From an uncultured Eubacteriales bacterium (GTDB taxonomy: Bacteria; Bacillota; Clostridia; Christensenellales; Borkfalkiaceae): 14,703 nucleotides of DNA. This document shows positions 7,616 to 14,703 of this stretch, piece after piece (within the stretch, counting starts at the first letter, position 1; every line of letters begins with the position of its first letter). Position numbers and translations under genes: made by a program. Under the pieces are notes generated by a model, which was not told where the DNA came from, ran no database searches, and saw only the letters and a program-made list of their open reading frames with translations. Location of the stretch: the NCBI GenBank assembly GCA_902766475.1, contig CACXDQ010000211.1, forward strand, positions 1 through 14,703, read 5' to 3'.

Positions 7616-9558
7616 GTATATAACAGCCCTTTAAACTCATCTTCATCAATTATTTTTATACCGAGCTTTAAGGCGTTGTCATATTTACTTCCGGGATTTT
7701 CGCCCACGAGCACCAAATCCGTGTTTTTGGAAACAGAGCCTATAACTTTACCGCCTCGTTCCTCAATAAGCTTTGTCGCTTCGTCACGCTTAAATGAAGA
7801 AAGAGTGCCTGTCAAAACTACTTTTTTACCGGTAAAAAACGATTCGGAAATTACAAGATTATATATAGGTTTTATGCCGCATTTTAAAAGCTTTTCTATT
7901 TCGTCTGCGTTTGATTTTTCACTAAAAAACGACATGATATTTTTCGCAATTATATCGCCTATATCCGCAACTGAGATCAAGTCGTCATAAGACGCAGACA
8001 TAAGATTATTTATATCCGAAAACTTAGCCGCAAGGTCTTTGGCGGTTTTTTTGCCTACTCCGTCAATTCCAAGCGCATAAATAAAATTATCAAGCGAAAC
8101 ATCTTTAGATTTTTCAAGCGATAATAAAAGATTATCGGCTTTTTTATCTTTAAAACCTTCGAGCGATAAAAGCTGCTCTCTCGTTATATCGTAAATATCC
8201 GAAAAATTTCTCAAATTAAATTTGTCGTAAAATTGAGAAGCGGTCTTTTCGGAAAATCCGTCGATATTCATACCGTCTTTCTGAGCAAAATTGGCAAATT
8301 TTGCGACCACCCTCGGTTTACAATCTGTATTCGGGCAAAAAATGTTTGCGCCGTTTTCGACAAGTTCCGTCTTACAAAACGGGCAAACCGTCGGTTTTTC
8401 AACTTTTATACCCTTCGGGCTGTCGTCGGTTATGCCGAGAATTTCCGGAATTACCTCATTGCTTCTGTGAATAACGACAGAACTTCCTATCTCGACTTTT
8501 TTTCTTAAAATATCGCCGTAATTGTTAAGTGTAGCCTTCTTGACCGTAACTCCGCCGAGATCTACGGGGTCGAGTATTCCGAGCGGAGTAAGCTTACCCG
8601 TTCTGCCAACTTGCCATTTTATATCTCTTACTGTCGTAACCGCTTCTTCGGCTTCAAACTTATAAGCGGTAGCCCACCTCGGCGATTTATCCGTAAACCC
8701 GAGTTCTGACCTCATAGAAGTATCGTTTAGTTTTATTACGACGCCGTCTGTTAAAACGTCGATTTCTCTTCTCTTTTTTTCAATTTCTTCTATGCAGTTC
8801 TTCACCTCGTCAAGATTGTCGCAAATCTTGAAATAATCGAAAACTTTAAAACCGTTTTCACGCAAAAAACTCATTATTTCTTCTTGTGATTTAAGCTCTT
8901 TTCCCTTGATATAATTGACGTTATAAAATAGTATTTCCGGATGACGAAGTTCCGTAACTTTGGGATCGAGATTTCTAATCGCACCCGCAACCGCATTTCT
9001 TGCGTTTTTCAGTCTGTCCTCTTCCAAAACAGATTCATTATATCTTTCAAGAGTTGAAAGTTTGATTATCGCTTCACCCTGAACTTCTATTTTACCCTTA
9101 AAAGGAATGACGAGCGGAAAAGATTTAATAGTTAAAACTTGCGCAGTAACGTCCTCTCCCTTTATTCCGTTTCCCCTCGTTGCCGCACAGACGAATTTCC
9201 CATCGTCATAAGTAAGGCAAATCGTAAGACCGTCAAACTTAAATTCAACGGAATATTGCGGATTTTTGACAACTTTTCTGACACGTTCGTCAAACGATTC
9301 AAGCTCTTCGTATGTTACGCATTTATCAAGACTGTATAGCCTGTTTATATGAGTATGCTTTGAAAACTCGGATATCGGCTCACCGCCGACACGACGAGTC
9401 GGAGAATCAAAAAGGACAACGCCCGATTGGCTTTCAAGATTTAAAAGCTCGTCGTAGAGCTTGTCGTATTCTCTATCCGAAACGCTCGGGTTATCGAGAA
9501 CGTAATATTCGTAAGCATATCTGTTTAATATCTGTACAAGCTCCTTCATTCTGTCCAT
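7612..9558 (-). CDS. ligA: NAD-dependent DNA ligase LigA
   Basis: LigA seals nicks with 3'-OH and 5'-phosphate ends using NAD+ and finishes Okazaki fragment joining and excision repair. At 648 residues it is slightly shorter than the usual 660-680. In order, I see the Ia domain with YYVLDNPSVSDREYD (18-32), the adenylation motif KFDG with catalytic K107, TRGNG at 127-131, EVQGE at 158-162, and DGVVIK at 271-276. These are followed by the OB-fold with VGRTGKLTP (317-325), a zinc finger with C392, C395, C408 and C413, helix-hairpin-helix repeats at about 460-545, and a C-terminal BRCT domain at about 575-648. All domains are present. TRGNG and EVQGE differ from the common TRGDG and EVRGE. The start is set by AAGGAG nine bases upstream, overlapping the pcrA stop; only 6 bases separate the two genes. 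Confidence 0.97.
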   Translation of the reverse strand: MDRMKELVQILNRYAYEYYVLDNPSVSDREYDKLYDELLNLESQSGVVLFDSPTRRVGGEPISEFSKHTHINRLYSLDKCVTYEELESFDERVRKVVKNPQYSVEFKFDGLTICLTYDDGKFVCAATRGNGIKGEDVTAQVLTIKSFPLVIPFKGKIEVQGEAIIKLSTLERYNESVLEEDRLKNARNAVAGAIRNLDPKVTELRHPEILFYNVNYIKGKELKSQEEIMSFLRENGFKVFDYFKICDNLDEVKNCIEEIEKKRREIDVLTDGVVIKLNDTSMRSELGFTDKSPRWATAYKFEAEEAVTTVRDIKWQVGRTGKLTPLGILDPVDLGGVTVKKATLNNYGDILRKKVEIGSSVVIHRSNEVIPEILGITDDSPKGIKVEKPTVCPFCKTELVENGANIFCPNTDCKPRVVAKFANFAQKDGMNIDGFSEKTASQFYDKFNLRNFSDIYDITREQLLSLEGFKDKKADNLLLSLEKSKDVSLDNFIYALGIDGVGKKTAKDLAAKFSDINNLMSASYDDLISVADIGDIIAKNIMSFFSEKSNADEIEKLLKCGIKPIYNLVISESFFTGKKVVLTGTLSSFKRDEATKLIEERGGKVIGSVSKNTDLVLVGENPGSKYDNALKLGIKIIDEDEFKGLLYT

Positions 9559-9564
9559 GACGGT

Positions 9565-11919
9565 TTACTCCTTAATAAGTTCGATGGGCGCCATTTTCAA
9601 GACGAGAGATTTTACGCCGTAGCCTTTAAAAGCTATATCGCCTATAATTTCACTGCCCGAATTTTTGATGGAAATTATCGTTCCTTCACCGAATTTTTTA
9701 TGTTTTACCTTAGCGCCTGCCACATATCCCGACAGATCTTTTTCGTTTGCAATCGGCGTTGCCGTTTGACCGTTGCTCGATTTAAACGATCCCGAAAACC
9801 CATAATTTGAATTTGTTTTCGCCGCAGTAGACTGCGTATAAGAATATCCGCCGAAATAACTTGAATTACCGCTATAACTTGTCCTTTCGGGCTTATATTG
9901 CGTATCGTAACCGACTCTTCGTTCTTGGCGATCATAGCCCGAGTATCCATCGTCATAAGAAGAATTACGTCTGTAATCACCGTCATAAAGAGAATATGAA
10001 CGTCTGCCCGTCGATATTCCGAGAACGGGTGCGACCTCGTCTAAAAACATAGATTGCGACGTAGGCTTTCTCGAGCCGTACAAAAATCTGCTTCTCGCCC
10101 TCGTGATATAAAGCCTTTCTTTTGCCCTCGTTATCGCAACGTAAAGCAAACGGCGTTCTTCTTCAAGTTCGTCAGGCGATTCGTTAGCCCTATCAATGGG
10201 AAAAATCGAATCGTCCATTCCGCAGATAAAAACACATTTATATTCAAGCCCTTTAACGGAATGAACGGTAGCAAGCGAAACGAATTCACCCTCGTTTATC
10301 TCGTCGGTATCCGAGCTTAAAGTAATATTATTCAGATATTCCGAAAGTGTTGCGTTAGGGTTTGCTCTTTCGAATTCTTCGACGGACGAAACAAATTCGT
10401 TTACGTTAGCCAATTTATCTCTGTCCTCGGAAACCGCCACATCGAAACACAAATTGAAGTCAGTTCGATCGATCACAGACTTGACAAGCTCGGTAAGACC
10501 CATATTTTCTTTATCTAAAATGAGTTTTGACAAAATTTCCTTATAGCTGCATATTTTATTTTTTGCACCGGAATTAAGGTCCAAACTTTCATAATCGAAT
10601 ACTGCGTCAAACACGGAAAACCCCGTCTTATTTACATAATCGGTCAAAACCTCGATAGATTTATTGCCTATACCTCTTTTAGGAACATTTATAACCCTTA
10701 AAACAGCCTCGTTGTCCAAAGGATTGCAAAGAATTCTCAAATACGCCGTAAGGTCTTTTATCTCTTTTCTTTCAAAGAACTTAAAGCCACCGTAAACACG
10801 ACAAGGCAAGCCGTATTTCATAAACTCTTGCTCATAAGAACGGGATAGCGCATTCAATCTCATCAAAACGGCAAAATCGGAATATTTATATCCCCTTTCT
10901 CTCACAAGGTTTTTAATTTGAAGCGCCGTGTACTGCGCCTCGTCAGATTCTTCGTTCGCAACAAACATTTCGGGTCTTACGCCTTCGGAATTATCCGTCC
11001 ACAAAACCTTTGTCTTTCTCTTGATATTATGTGAAATAACGGCGTTGGCAAGCTCGAGGATCTTCTTGGTGGAACGATAATTTCTTTCGAGCTTAAACGT
11101 CTTTGCAGCCTTGAAATCTTTCTCAAAATTAAGTATGTTATCTATCTCCGCACCTCGCCAACCGTATATACTTTGGTCGTCGTCGCCGACGGCAAATATA
11201 TTTTTGTGAACGAAGGACAAAAGTTTTACTATGTTATACTGAACGGTATTAGTATCCTGAAATTCGTCGATATGTATATACTTGAATCTTCCGGCAAATC
11301 TTTCGAGAACGTCTCTGTTTTCAGCTAAAAGGTGATAAGTTTTTATGAGAAGATCGTCAAAATCGAATGCGTTCGACTTTTTAAGCTCGTCCTCATATGC
11401 TTCCATTATCCTGATATAGTCGCTTATATCCTTCAAACGGGGGTTTTGTTCTCTGAATTCGTCAAAAGACAAATCTTTATTCTTTATCAACGAGATATAG
11501 TTTTTAACGTTTTTGAAATACTTATCCTGATCGAGCGTAAGAGATATAATAATTCTCTTCAAAACCTTATCTTTGTCCGTTTCGGAATAAATTGTAAAAT
11601 TAGAATCATAACCGATTTTATCGGCTGAATATCTCAAAATCCTCACGCACATCGAGTGTATAGTGCAAACCCACATATCGGAAACGTTTCCGATGAGGTT
11701 TTCAAGCCTTTCTTTCATCTCGTTTGCGGCTTTATTAGTAAACGTTATAGCTAAAATGTTATATGGATCAACGCCTTTATTGAGAACGAGGTTTGCAATT
11801 CTGCTCGTTAAAACTCTCGTTTTACCGCTGCCCGCACCCGCAATAACCAAAACAGCGCCTTCGGTCTGCATTACCGGAGCGATTTGTTCGTCGTTTAATT
11901 TTGTCAAAAATTCCTGCAT
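9565..11919 (-). CDS. pcrA: ATP-dependent 3'-5' DNA helicase PcrA (UvrD family)
   Basis: PcrA is a superfamily 1A helicase that displaces incised strands in excision repair, clears recombinase from DNA and acts on stalled RNA polymerase. Numbered from the ATG at 11919 the protein has 784 residues. It has Walker A GAGSGKT (28-34), DEFQD (218-222), DDDQSIYGWRG (246-256), LERNYRS (277-283), TVHSVKGLEY (551-560) and VAITRAKERLY (594-604). Residues 640-720 form an unusual tyrosine-, serine- and glycine-rich linker. Residues 733-780 form the C-terminal Tudor-like domain (KVKHKKFGEGTI) that contacts RNA polymerase in studied PcrA/UvrD proteins. I prefer the ATG at 11919, with GAGGT five bases upstream, over an in-frame TTG at 11964. 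That TTG has no SD and falls inside the candidate -35 box. It is followed closely by ligA, the classic Bacillota pcrA-ligA pair. Confidence 0.96.
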   Translation of the reverse strand: MQEFLTKLNDEQIAPVMQTEGAVLVIAGAGSGKTRVLTSRIANLVLNKGVDPYNILAITFTNKAANEMKERLENLIGNVSDMWVCTIHSMCVRILRYSADKIGYDSNFTIYSETDKDKVLKRIIISLTLDQDKYFKNVKNYISLIKNKDLSFDEFREQNPRLKDISDYIRIMEAYEDELKKSNAFDFDDLLIKTYHLLAENRDVLERFAGRFKYIHIDEFQDTNTVQYNIVKLLSFVHKNIFAVGDDDQSIYGWRGAEIDNILNFEKDFKAAKTFKLERNYRSTKKILELANAVISHNIKRKTKVLWTDNSEGVRPEMFVANEESDEAQYTALQIKNLVRERGYKYSDFAVLMRLNALSRSYEQEFMKYGLPCRVYGGFKFFERKEIKDLTAYLRILCNPLDNEAVLRVINVPKRGIGNKSIEVLTDYVNKTGFSVFDAVFDYESLDLNSGAKNKICSYKEILSKLILDKENMGLTELVKSVIDRTDFNLCFDVAVSEDRDKLANVNEFVSSVEEFERANPNATLSEYLNNITLSSDTDEINEGEFVSLATVHSVKGLEYKCVFICGMDDSIFPIDRANESPDELEEERRLLYVAITRAKERLYITRARSRFLYGSRKPTSQSMFLDEVAPVLGISTGRRSYSLYDGDYRRNSSYDDGYSGYDRQERRVGYDTQYKPERTSYSGNSSYFGGYSYTQSTAAKTNSNYGFSGSFKSSNGQTATPIANEKDLSGYVAGAKVKHKKFGEGTIISIKNSGSEIIGDIAFKGYGVKSLVLKMAPIELIKE

Positions 11920-11924
11920 GTTGT

Positions 11925-11929
11925 ACCTC
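11925..11929 (-). promoter_or_regulatory. Ribosome binding site fixing the pcrA start
   Basis: GAGGT lies five bases before the ATG at 11919. It is the only SD-like sequence near the possible starts, and it selects this ATG over the upstream in-frame TTG at 11964. Confidence 0.7.
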
Positions 11930-11935
11930 AATATA

Positions 11936-11964
11936 ATTTTAACAGAAATTGACAATTTTTTCAA
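11936..11964 (-). promoter_or_regulatory. Candidate promoter for pcrA-ligA
   Basis: The minus strand carries TTGAAA (11964-11959), a 17-base spacer and TAAAAT (11941-11936), with TG one base before the -10 as an extended element. Transcription would start near 11930, giving a leader of only about 10-12 bases, with the SD (11929-11925) almost at the 5' end of the mRNA. That is short but workable. It supports the ATG at 11919 as the pcrA start. No LexA/DinR-type box (GAAC-N4-GTTC) is visible nearby, so SOS control is not indicated. Confidence 0.5.
11946..11958. repeat. Perfect 13-base palindrome inside the pcrA promoter spacer
   Basis: AAATTGACAATTT consists of two 6-base arms around a single base. 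It fills 13 of the 17 spacer bases between the candidate -35 and -10 elements. It may be a regulator site. The arms are short and AT-rich, so chance is a real alternative. Confidence 0.35.
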
Positions 11965-11992
11965 GTTTTTTACAAATATACTTTACAATTTT

Positions 11993-12568
11993 TTATTCGC
12001 TCCCATATAAAATACAGTAAAAGCGTTCAACTGTCATTACTCTTGAAATATAATCGTTTGTTTCGGTAAAAGGCGTTATATCTATCCTTACGCCGTCCAC
12101 GGAATATTTTTTGTCGGAAAGCCATTTTTTAACGTTGCCTTCACCTGCGTTATAAGCTGCCAAAACACTCCTTTTATCTCCGAATTTTTCATACAGATAA
12201 GCAATATACCTTACGCCGAATTCTATATTTATATCGACGTCGAAAAGATCGTAATCTTTTCCGTCGAAAAAATTCTCCGAAATAAAATCGGCTGTTTTGG
12301 GCATTATCTGCATAATACCGACAGCTCCGCTATCCGACACCGCATTTTCCCTGAAAGAACTTTCGCATTTTATTACCGAATAAACAAAATTACTTTCTAC
12401 GCCGTATTTATCTGCAAAAAAACGAACGTTTTCACTATATTTTTTTGGAAAAACAAACACTTTACATGATAAATACAGCGCTAAAAATATAACCGCCGCT
12501 ATAATAGCGACGGAAATAGTTTTAAAGAATTTTTTTGATAATGGACGAAACTTTTTCTTCAAGCTCAA
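11993..12568 (-). CDS. Membrane-anchored lytic transglycosylase (SLT domain)
   Basis: This is a 191-residue murein lytic transglycosylase. The family cuts the MurNAc-GlcNAc bond of peptidoglycan and leaves a 1,6-anhydro end. A basic N-terminus (KKK, KK) precedes one hydrophobic segment at about 18-40, so the protein is probably anchored with its catalytic domain outside. The SLT goose-lysozyme-like domain covers 55-180. It has ESSF with predicted catalytic E69, SGAVGIMQIMP at 80-90, AAYNAGEGNV at 137-146 and a terminal NDYISRV. The predicted start is TTG at 12568, with GGAG six bases upstream. It lies 47 bases inside coaE, in another frame. The coaE-transglycosylase pairing after polA recurs in Clostridia. 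It could be called slt or mltE-like, but no symbol is certain. No classical terminator follows. Confidence 0.9.
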   Translation of the reverse strand: MSLKKKFRPLSKKFFKTISVAIIAAVIFLALYLSCKVFVFPKKYSENVRFFADKYGVESNFVYSVIKCESSFRENAVSDSGAVGIMQIMPKTADFISENFFDGKDYDLFDVDINIEFGVRYIAYLYEKFGDKRSVLAAYNAGEGNVKKWLSDKKYSVDGVRIDITPFTETNDYISRVMTVERFYCILYGSE

Positions 12569-13115
12569 ATATATCTCCGTTATTCTCTATTATTATAGTA
12601 TTATCATCGGGAGAAAAATTAGTATAATCAAATTGATTTTCCATTATTTTTTTTATTTGTTCGGAAGTTTTTCCATCTCTGTTTGATACGGCGGCGATCC
12701 TATCTTCCAAGCTACGCATTACAACGATTATTTTATTAAAATATTTTTCAAGCCCACTTTCAAATAGCAGCGGCACCTCGCAAAAAGCTATTTCAAGGTT
12801 TTCGCTTTTTATCCTTAAAGAAAGCTCTTCCATTATCTTTGGATGCGTAAACGAATTGAGTTTCAAAAGTGCGTTTTTATCCGAAAAGACAAGCTTTGAT
12901 ACACGTTCTCTGTCTAAGACGTATTCGCCGTTCTCGCATTTCGGAGGAATTCCGATTTCTTCACATAATTTCCGTAAAAATACAGGGTTTTTCAAAATAT
13001 CAGAATAGATTTTATCGAGATCGAAAACGGCGTAGCCAAGCCTTTTTATCATCTTTGTTACTGTAGACTTTCCGCTTCCGATACCACCCGTAACAGCAAT
13101 CAATTTACTTTGCAT
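12522..13115 (-). CDS. coaE: Dephospho-CoA kinase
   Basis: CoaE phosphorylates the 3'-hydroxyl of dephospho-CoA, the last step of coenzyme A synthesis. From the ATG at 13115 the protein has 197 residues, a normal length. The P-loop is GGIGSGKST at 10-18. Other family features are FDLDKI (the usual DAD-type segment, with Leu in the middle), FTHPKIMEEL, EVPLLFESGLE in the substrate-binding part, and the lid-region pattern RDGKTSEQI followed by a conserved Q. An in-frame GTG at 13130 would add five residues but lacks an SD. The ATG has AGGTGG four bases upstream (13125-13120). The gene overlaps the end of polA by 11 bases, and its own last 47 bases are shared with the transglycosylase gene. Confidence 0.95.
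   Translation of the reverse strand: MQSKLIAVTGGIGSGKSTVTKMIKRLGYAVFDLDKIYSDILKNPVFLRKLCEEIGIPPKCENGEYVLDRERVSKLVFSDKNALLKLNSFTHPKIMEELSLRIKSENLEIAFCEVPLLFESGLEKYFNKIIVVMRSLEDRIAAVSNRDGKTSEQIKKIMENQFDYTNFSPDDNTIIIENNGDIFELEEKVSSIIKKIL
12575..12578 (-). promoter_or_regulatory. Ribosome binding site inside coaE for the transglycosylase TTG start
   Basis: GGAG lies six bases before the TTG at 12568, within the coaE reading frame. It supports the long 47-base overlap. The nearest alternative is a TTG two codons later at a worse spacing, and no ATG lies before the membrane segment. Confidence 0.6.
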
Positions 13116-14703
13116 CGAACCACCTGTCACCGCATTCCGTTTCCGCTATAAGCGGAACTTTCAGCTTTATCACGTCATTCATTTCATCTAAAAGTATTTC
13201 TTTTACGATATCAACTTCATCGGGATGAGTATCGATAATCAATTCGTCATGAACTTGCAGTATAAGCTTTGATTTGATATTTTCTCTTTTTATCCTCTCA
13301 TAGACCTTTATCATTGCAAGTTTAATAATATCTGCGGCTGTACCTTGAAGGGGCATATTCATCGCCGCCCTCTCCCCGAAAGAACGGAGATTATAATTAG
13401 CGGCATTTATTTCCCTTATATAACGTCGTCTGCCAAGCAAAGTACAAACGTAACCATGCTCTTTTGCAAATTTAACGTTGTCGTCCATATATTCTTTGAC
13501 GCTCGGATACATCTCGAAATATTTCTTGATATACTCGCCGGCACGCTTAGGAGAAATCTTTAACTGTTTAGCTAATCCGAAATCGGAAATTCCATATATA
13601 ATGCCGAAATTTACCGCTTTTGCGCTTCTTCTCATTTCGGAATTTACCATATTGAGCGGAACGCCGAACACTTGTGACGCAGTAAGTGAATGAATATCTT
13701 TACCCGTATTAAATGCGTCGATAAGCGGCTCGCATCCGCTGAAATGAGCAAGCAATCTGAGTTCTATTTGAGAATAGTCCGCCCCGACGATCTTCCCGCC
13801 ATCGAAAGAAGAAATAAAAAGTTTTCTTATCTCTTTGCCCTCGGCTTCTCTGACGGGGATATTCTGCAAATTAGGCTCTCTTGACGACAATCTGCCCGTA
13901 GTGGTCATTGTTTGTAAAAACGAAGTGTGGACAAGCCCTGTTTTTCTGTCGATAAGCGGCTTAAAACCTTCAATATACGTCGAATACAACTTCTGAATTT
14001 GCCTGTATTTTAGTATTAACGGAATAATTTCATGTTCGTTTTCAAGCGATTCCAGTACTTCCGCCCCGGTAGAATAACCGTTTTTCGTCTTTTTACCGGC
14101 TTTCAAGCCGAGTTTTTCAAACAAAATTACGCCAAGCTGCTTTGGGCTGTTGGGGTTAAAATTCTCACCGGCAATTTGTATAATATTTTTTAATAGCTCA
14201 TCTACTTTTTTTCCGTACTCGACCGCCATATCGTTTAAAGAGTTTACGTCTATTTTGAAGCCGTTATACTCCATATTATATAAAACGTCGACAAGCGGAA
14301 GCTCAATATCTTCATATAAAGACGACATACCTTCATCTTTCAACCGTTTATCATACTCTTCATATAACTCAAATAAAGCAAAAGCAGGATGATCGACATC
14401 TTTACCCGACGAGATCAGCGCTTCTTTAAACGTTTCGTTGCCGCTTTGACCTAAAACGTAATTCTGAATTGAAACGTCGTCGCTTTTTGCCAAAAGACGT
14501 ATATCGTATTTGTCAAGTTCGTGCATTAAATCTTTTTTGCCGTAAAGCACAAGAGAAATATCGTCTTTTTCAAACATTACTTTTAAAAGTTTTAACGCTT
14601 CGTCATACATCAATCCATCATCGAAGAAGTTATCCTTGATCTTGATCTCATACTCATATTCCATATCATAAAAATATATATTTTTATCGATAATAAAAGA
14701 TAT
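13105..14703 (-). CDS. polA: DNA polymerase I (5' end outside window)
   Basis: Family A DNA polymerase I fills gaps after excision repair and RNA primer removal. The frame is open to the right edge: 13 codons precede the ATG at 14664, which is therefore an internal Met. About 532 codons are visible; the 5'-nuclease domain and the start of the exonuclease domain are outside. Numbered from that Met, there is TTGRLSSREPNLQNIPVR at 255-272, motif A DYSQIELR at 296-303, motif B RRSAKAVNFGIIYG at 345-358 (K349, F353, Y357) and motif C QVHDEL at 470-475. The polymerase domain is complete and should be active. The 3'-5' exonuclease part is shortened. D63 may match E. coli D424, but the later Exo III Tyr/Asp motif is not recognisable, so proofreading is probably lost. 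It overlaps coaE by 11 bases. Confidence 0.96.
   Translation of the reverse strand: MSFIIDKNIYFYDMEYEYEIKIKDNFFDDGLMYDEALKLLKVMFEKDDISLVLYGKKDLMHELDKYDIRLLAKSDDVSIQNYVLGQSGNETFKEALISSGKDVDHPAFALFELYEEYDKRLKDEGMSSLYEDIELPLVDVLYNMEYNGFKIDVNSLNDMAVEYGKKVDELLKNIIQIAGENFNPNSPKQLGVILFEKLGLKAGKKTKNGYSTGAEVLESLENEHEIIPLILKYRQIQKLYSTYIEGFKPLIDRKTGLVHTSFLQTMTTTGRLSSREPNLQNIPVREAEGKEIRKLFISSFDGGKIVGADYSQIELRLLAHFSGCEPLIDAFNTGKDIHSLTASQVFGVPLNMVNSEMRRSAKAVNFGIIYGISDFGLAKQLKISPKRAGEYIKKYFEMYPSVKEYMDDNVKFAKEHGYVCTLLGRRRYIREINAANYNLRSFGERAAMNMPLQGTAADIIKLAMIKVYERIKRENIKSKLILQVHDELIIDTHPDEVDIVKEILLDEMNDVIKLKVPLIAETECGDRWFDAK
13120..13125 (-). promoter_or_regulatory. Ribosome binding site inside polA for coaE
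   Basis: AGGTGG, one mismatch from the ideal SD, ends four bases before the ATG at 13115 and lies within the last codons of polA. It favours this ATG over the GTG at 13130. Confidence 0.55.

Noticed and set aside
7676..7990. Plus-strand 104-codon open frame antisense to ligA
   Set aside because: It has no family resemblance and covers the conserved BRCT and HhH coding sequence on the other strand.
9705..9986. Minus-strand 93-codon open frame overlapping the pcrA linker
   Set aside because: It is an out-of-frame reading of the low-complexity linker with no SD or domain.
11920..11964. Upstream in-frame TTG start for pcrA at 11964
   Set aside because: It has no SD, overlaps the candidate -35 box, and the added 15 residues are not family-like. 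The ATG at 11919 has GAGGT at good spacing.
11949..11976. Consensus TTGACA on the plus strand as an antisense promoter toward the transglycosylase gene
   Set aside because: No acceptable -10 lies 16-18 bases away (TACAAA at best). The TTGACA comes from the spacer palindrome.
11965..11992. Intrinsic terminator after the transglycosylase gene
   Set aside because: The region is A/T-rich but has no GC-rich stem followed by a T-run on the minus strand.
11663..12010. Plus-strand 115-codon open frame antisense to pcrA and its promoter
   Set aside because: It mostly mirrors pcrA codons, has no SD or recognisable domain, and opposes well-supported genes.
13116..13130. GTG start for coaE at 13130
   Set aside because: It lacks an SD. 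The ATG at 13115 has AGGTGG upstream and gives the normal short N-terminus before the P-loop.
14662..14664. ATG at 14664 as the true start of a short, 5'-nuclease-less DNA polymerase
   Set aside because: The frame stays open for 13 more codons to the window edge and the residues there align with the exonuclease domain, so the gene is simply cut by the window.

Overview
The window is 14.7 kb of densely packed bacterial chromosome. Every supported gene lies on the minus strand, so transcription runs from right to left. The DNA is moderately AT-rich. The gene set and order (yicC, rpoZ, priA, def, fmt, rsmB, rlmN, rsgA; pcrA-ligA; polA-coaE-lytic transglycosylase) point to a Bacillota bacterium, most likely in class Clostridia and perhaps an uncultured anaerobe. 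This is inferred from synteny and protein motifs; no species can be named from the sequence alone. There are no RNA genes, CRISPR arrays, insertion sequences, phage genes or gene-free stretches over 300 bases.

In transcription order there are three blocks. Block 1 (14703 to 11993) has DNA polymerase I (5' part beyond the window edge), dephospho-CoA kinase (coaE) and a small membrane-anchored lytic transglycosylase. All three overlap and probably share one transcript. Block 2 (11964 to 7612) has its own candidate promoter followed by the PcrA/UvrD helicase and NAD-dependent DNA ligase. Block 3 starts at a strong promoter at 7615-7587 that touches the ligA stop codon. It runs yicC, rpoZ (RNA polymerase omega), priA, def, fmt, rsmB, rlmN and rsgA; rsgA is cut by the left edge. 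From def to rsgA every gene overlaps the next by 1 to 4 bases, so translation is probably coupled.

Functionally, blocks 1 and 2 bring together the enzymes that remove, refill and seal DNA after excision (PcrA, Pol I, LigA), and block 3 adds replication restart (PriA). The rest of block 3 serves translation: Met-tRNA formylation (Fmt), N-formyl removal (Def), 16S and 23S rRNA methylation (RsmB, RlmN) and small-subunit maturation (RsgA). YicC belongs to an RNase family and omega belongs to RNA polymerase.

I see no undescribed multi-gene system. What deserves a second look is subtler. The Bacillus-type neighbours prpC-prkC, remA-gmk and coaBC are missing from their usual places. Separately placed repair clusters have been brought together. 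Two promoters contain perfect palindromes. PcrA has a tyrosine/serine/glycine-rich linker, and the transglycosylase starts at a TTG deep inside coaE.
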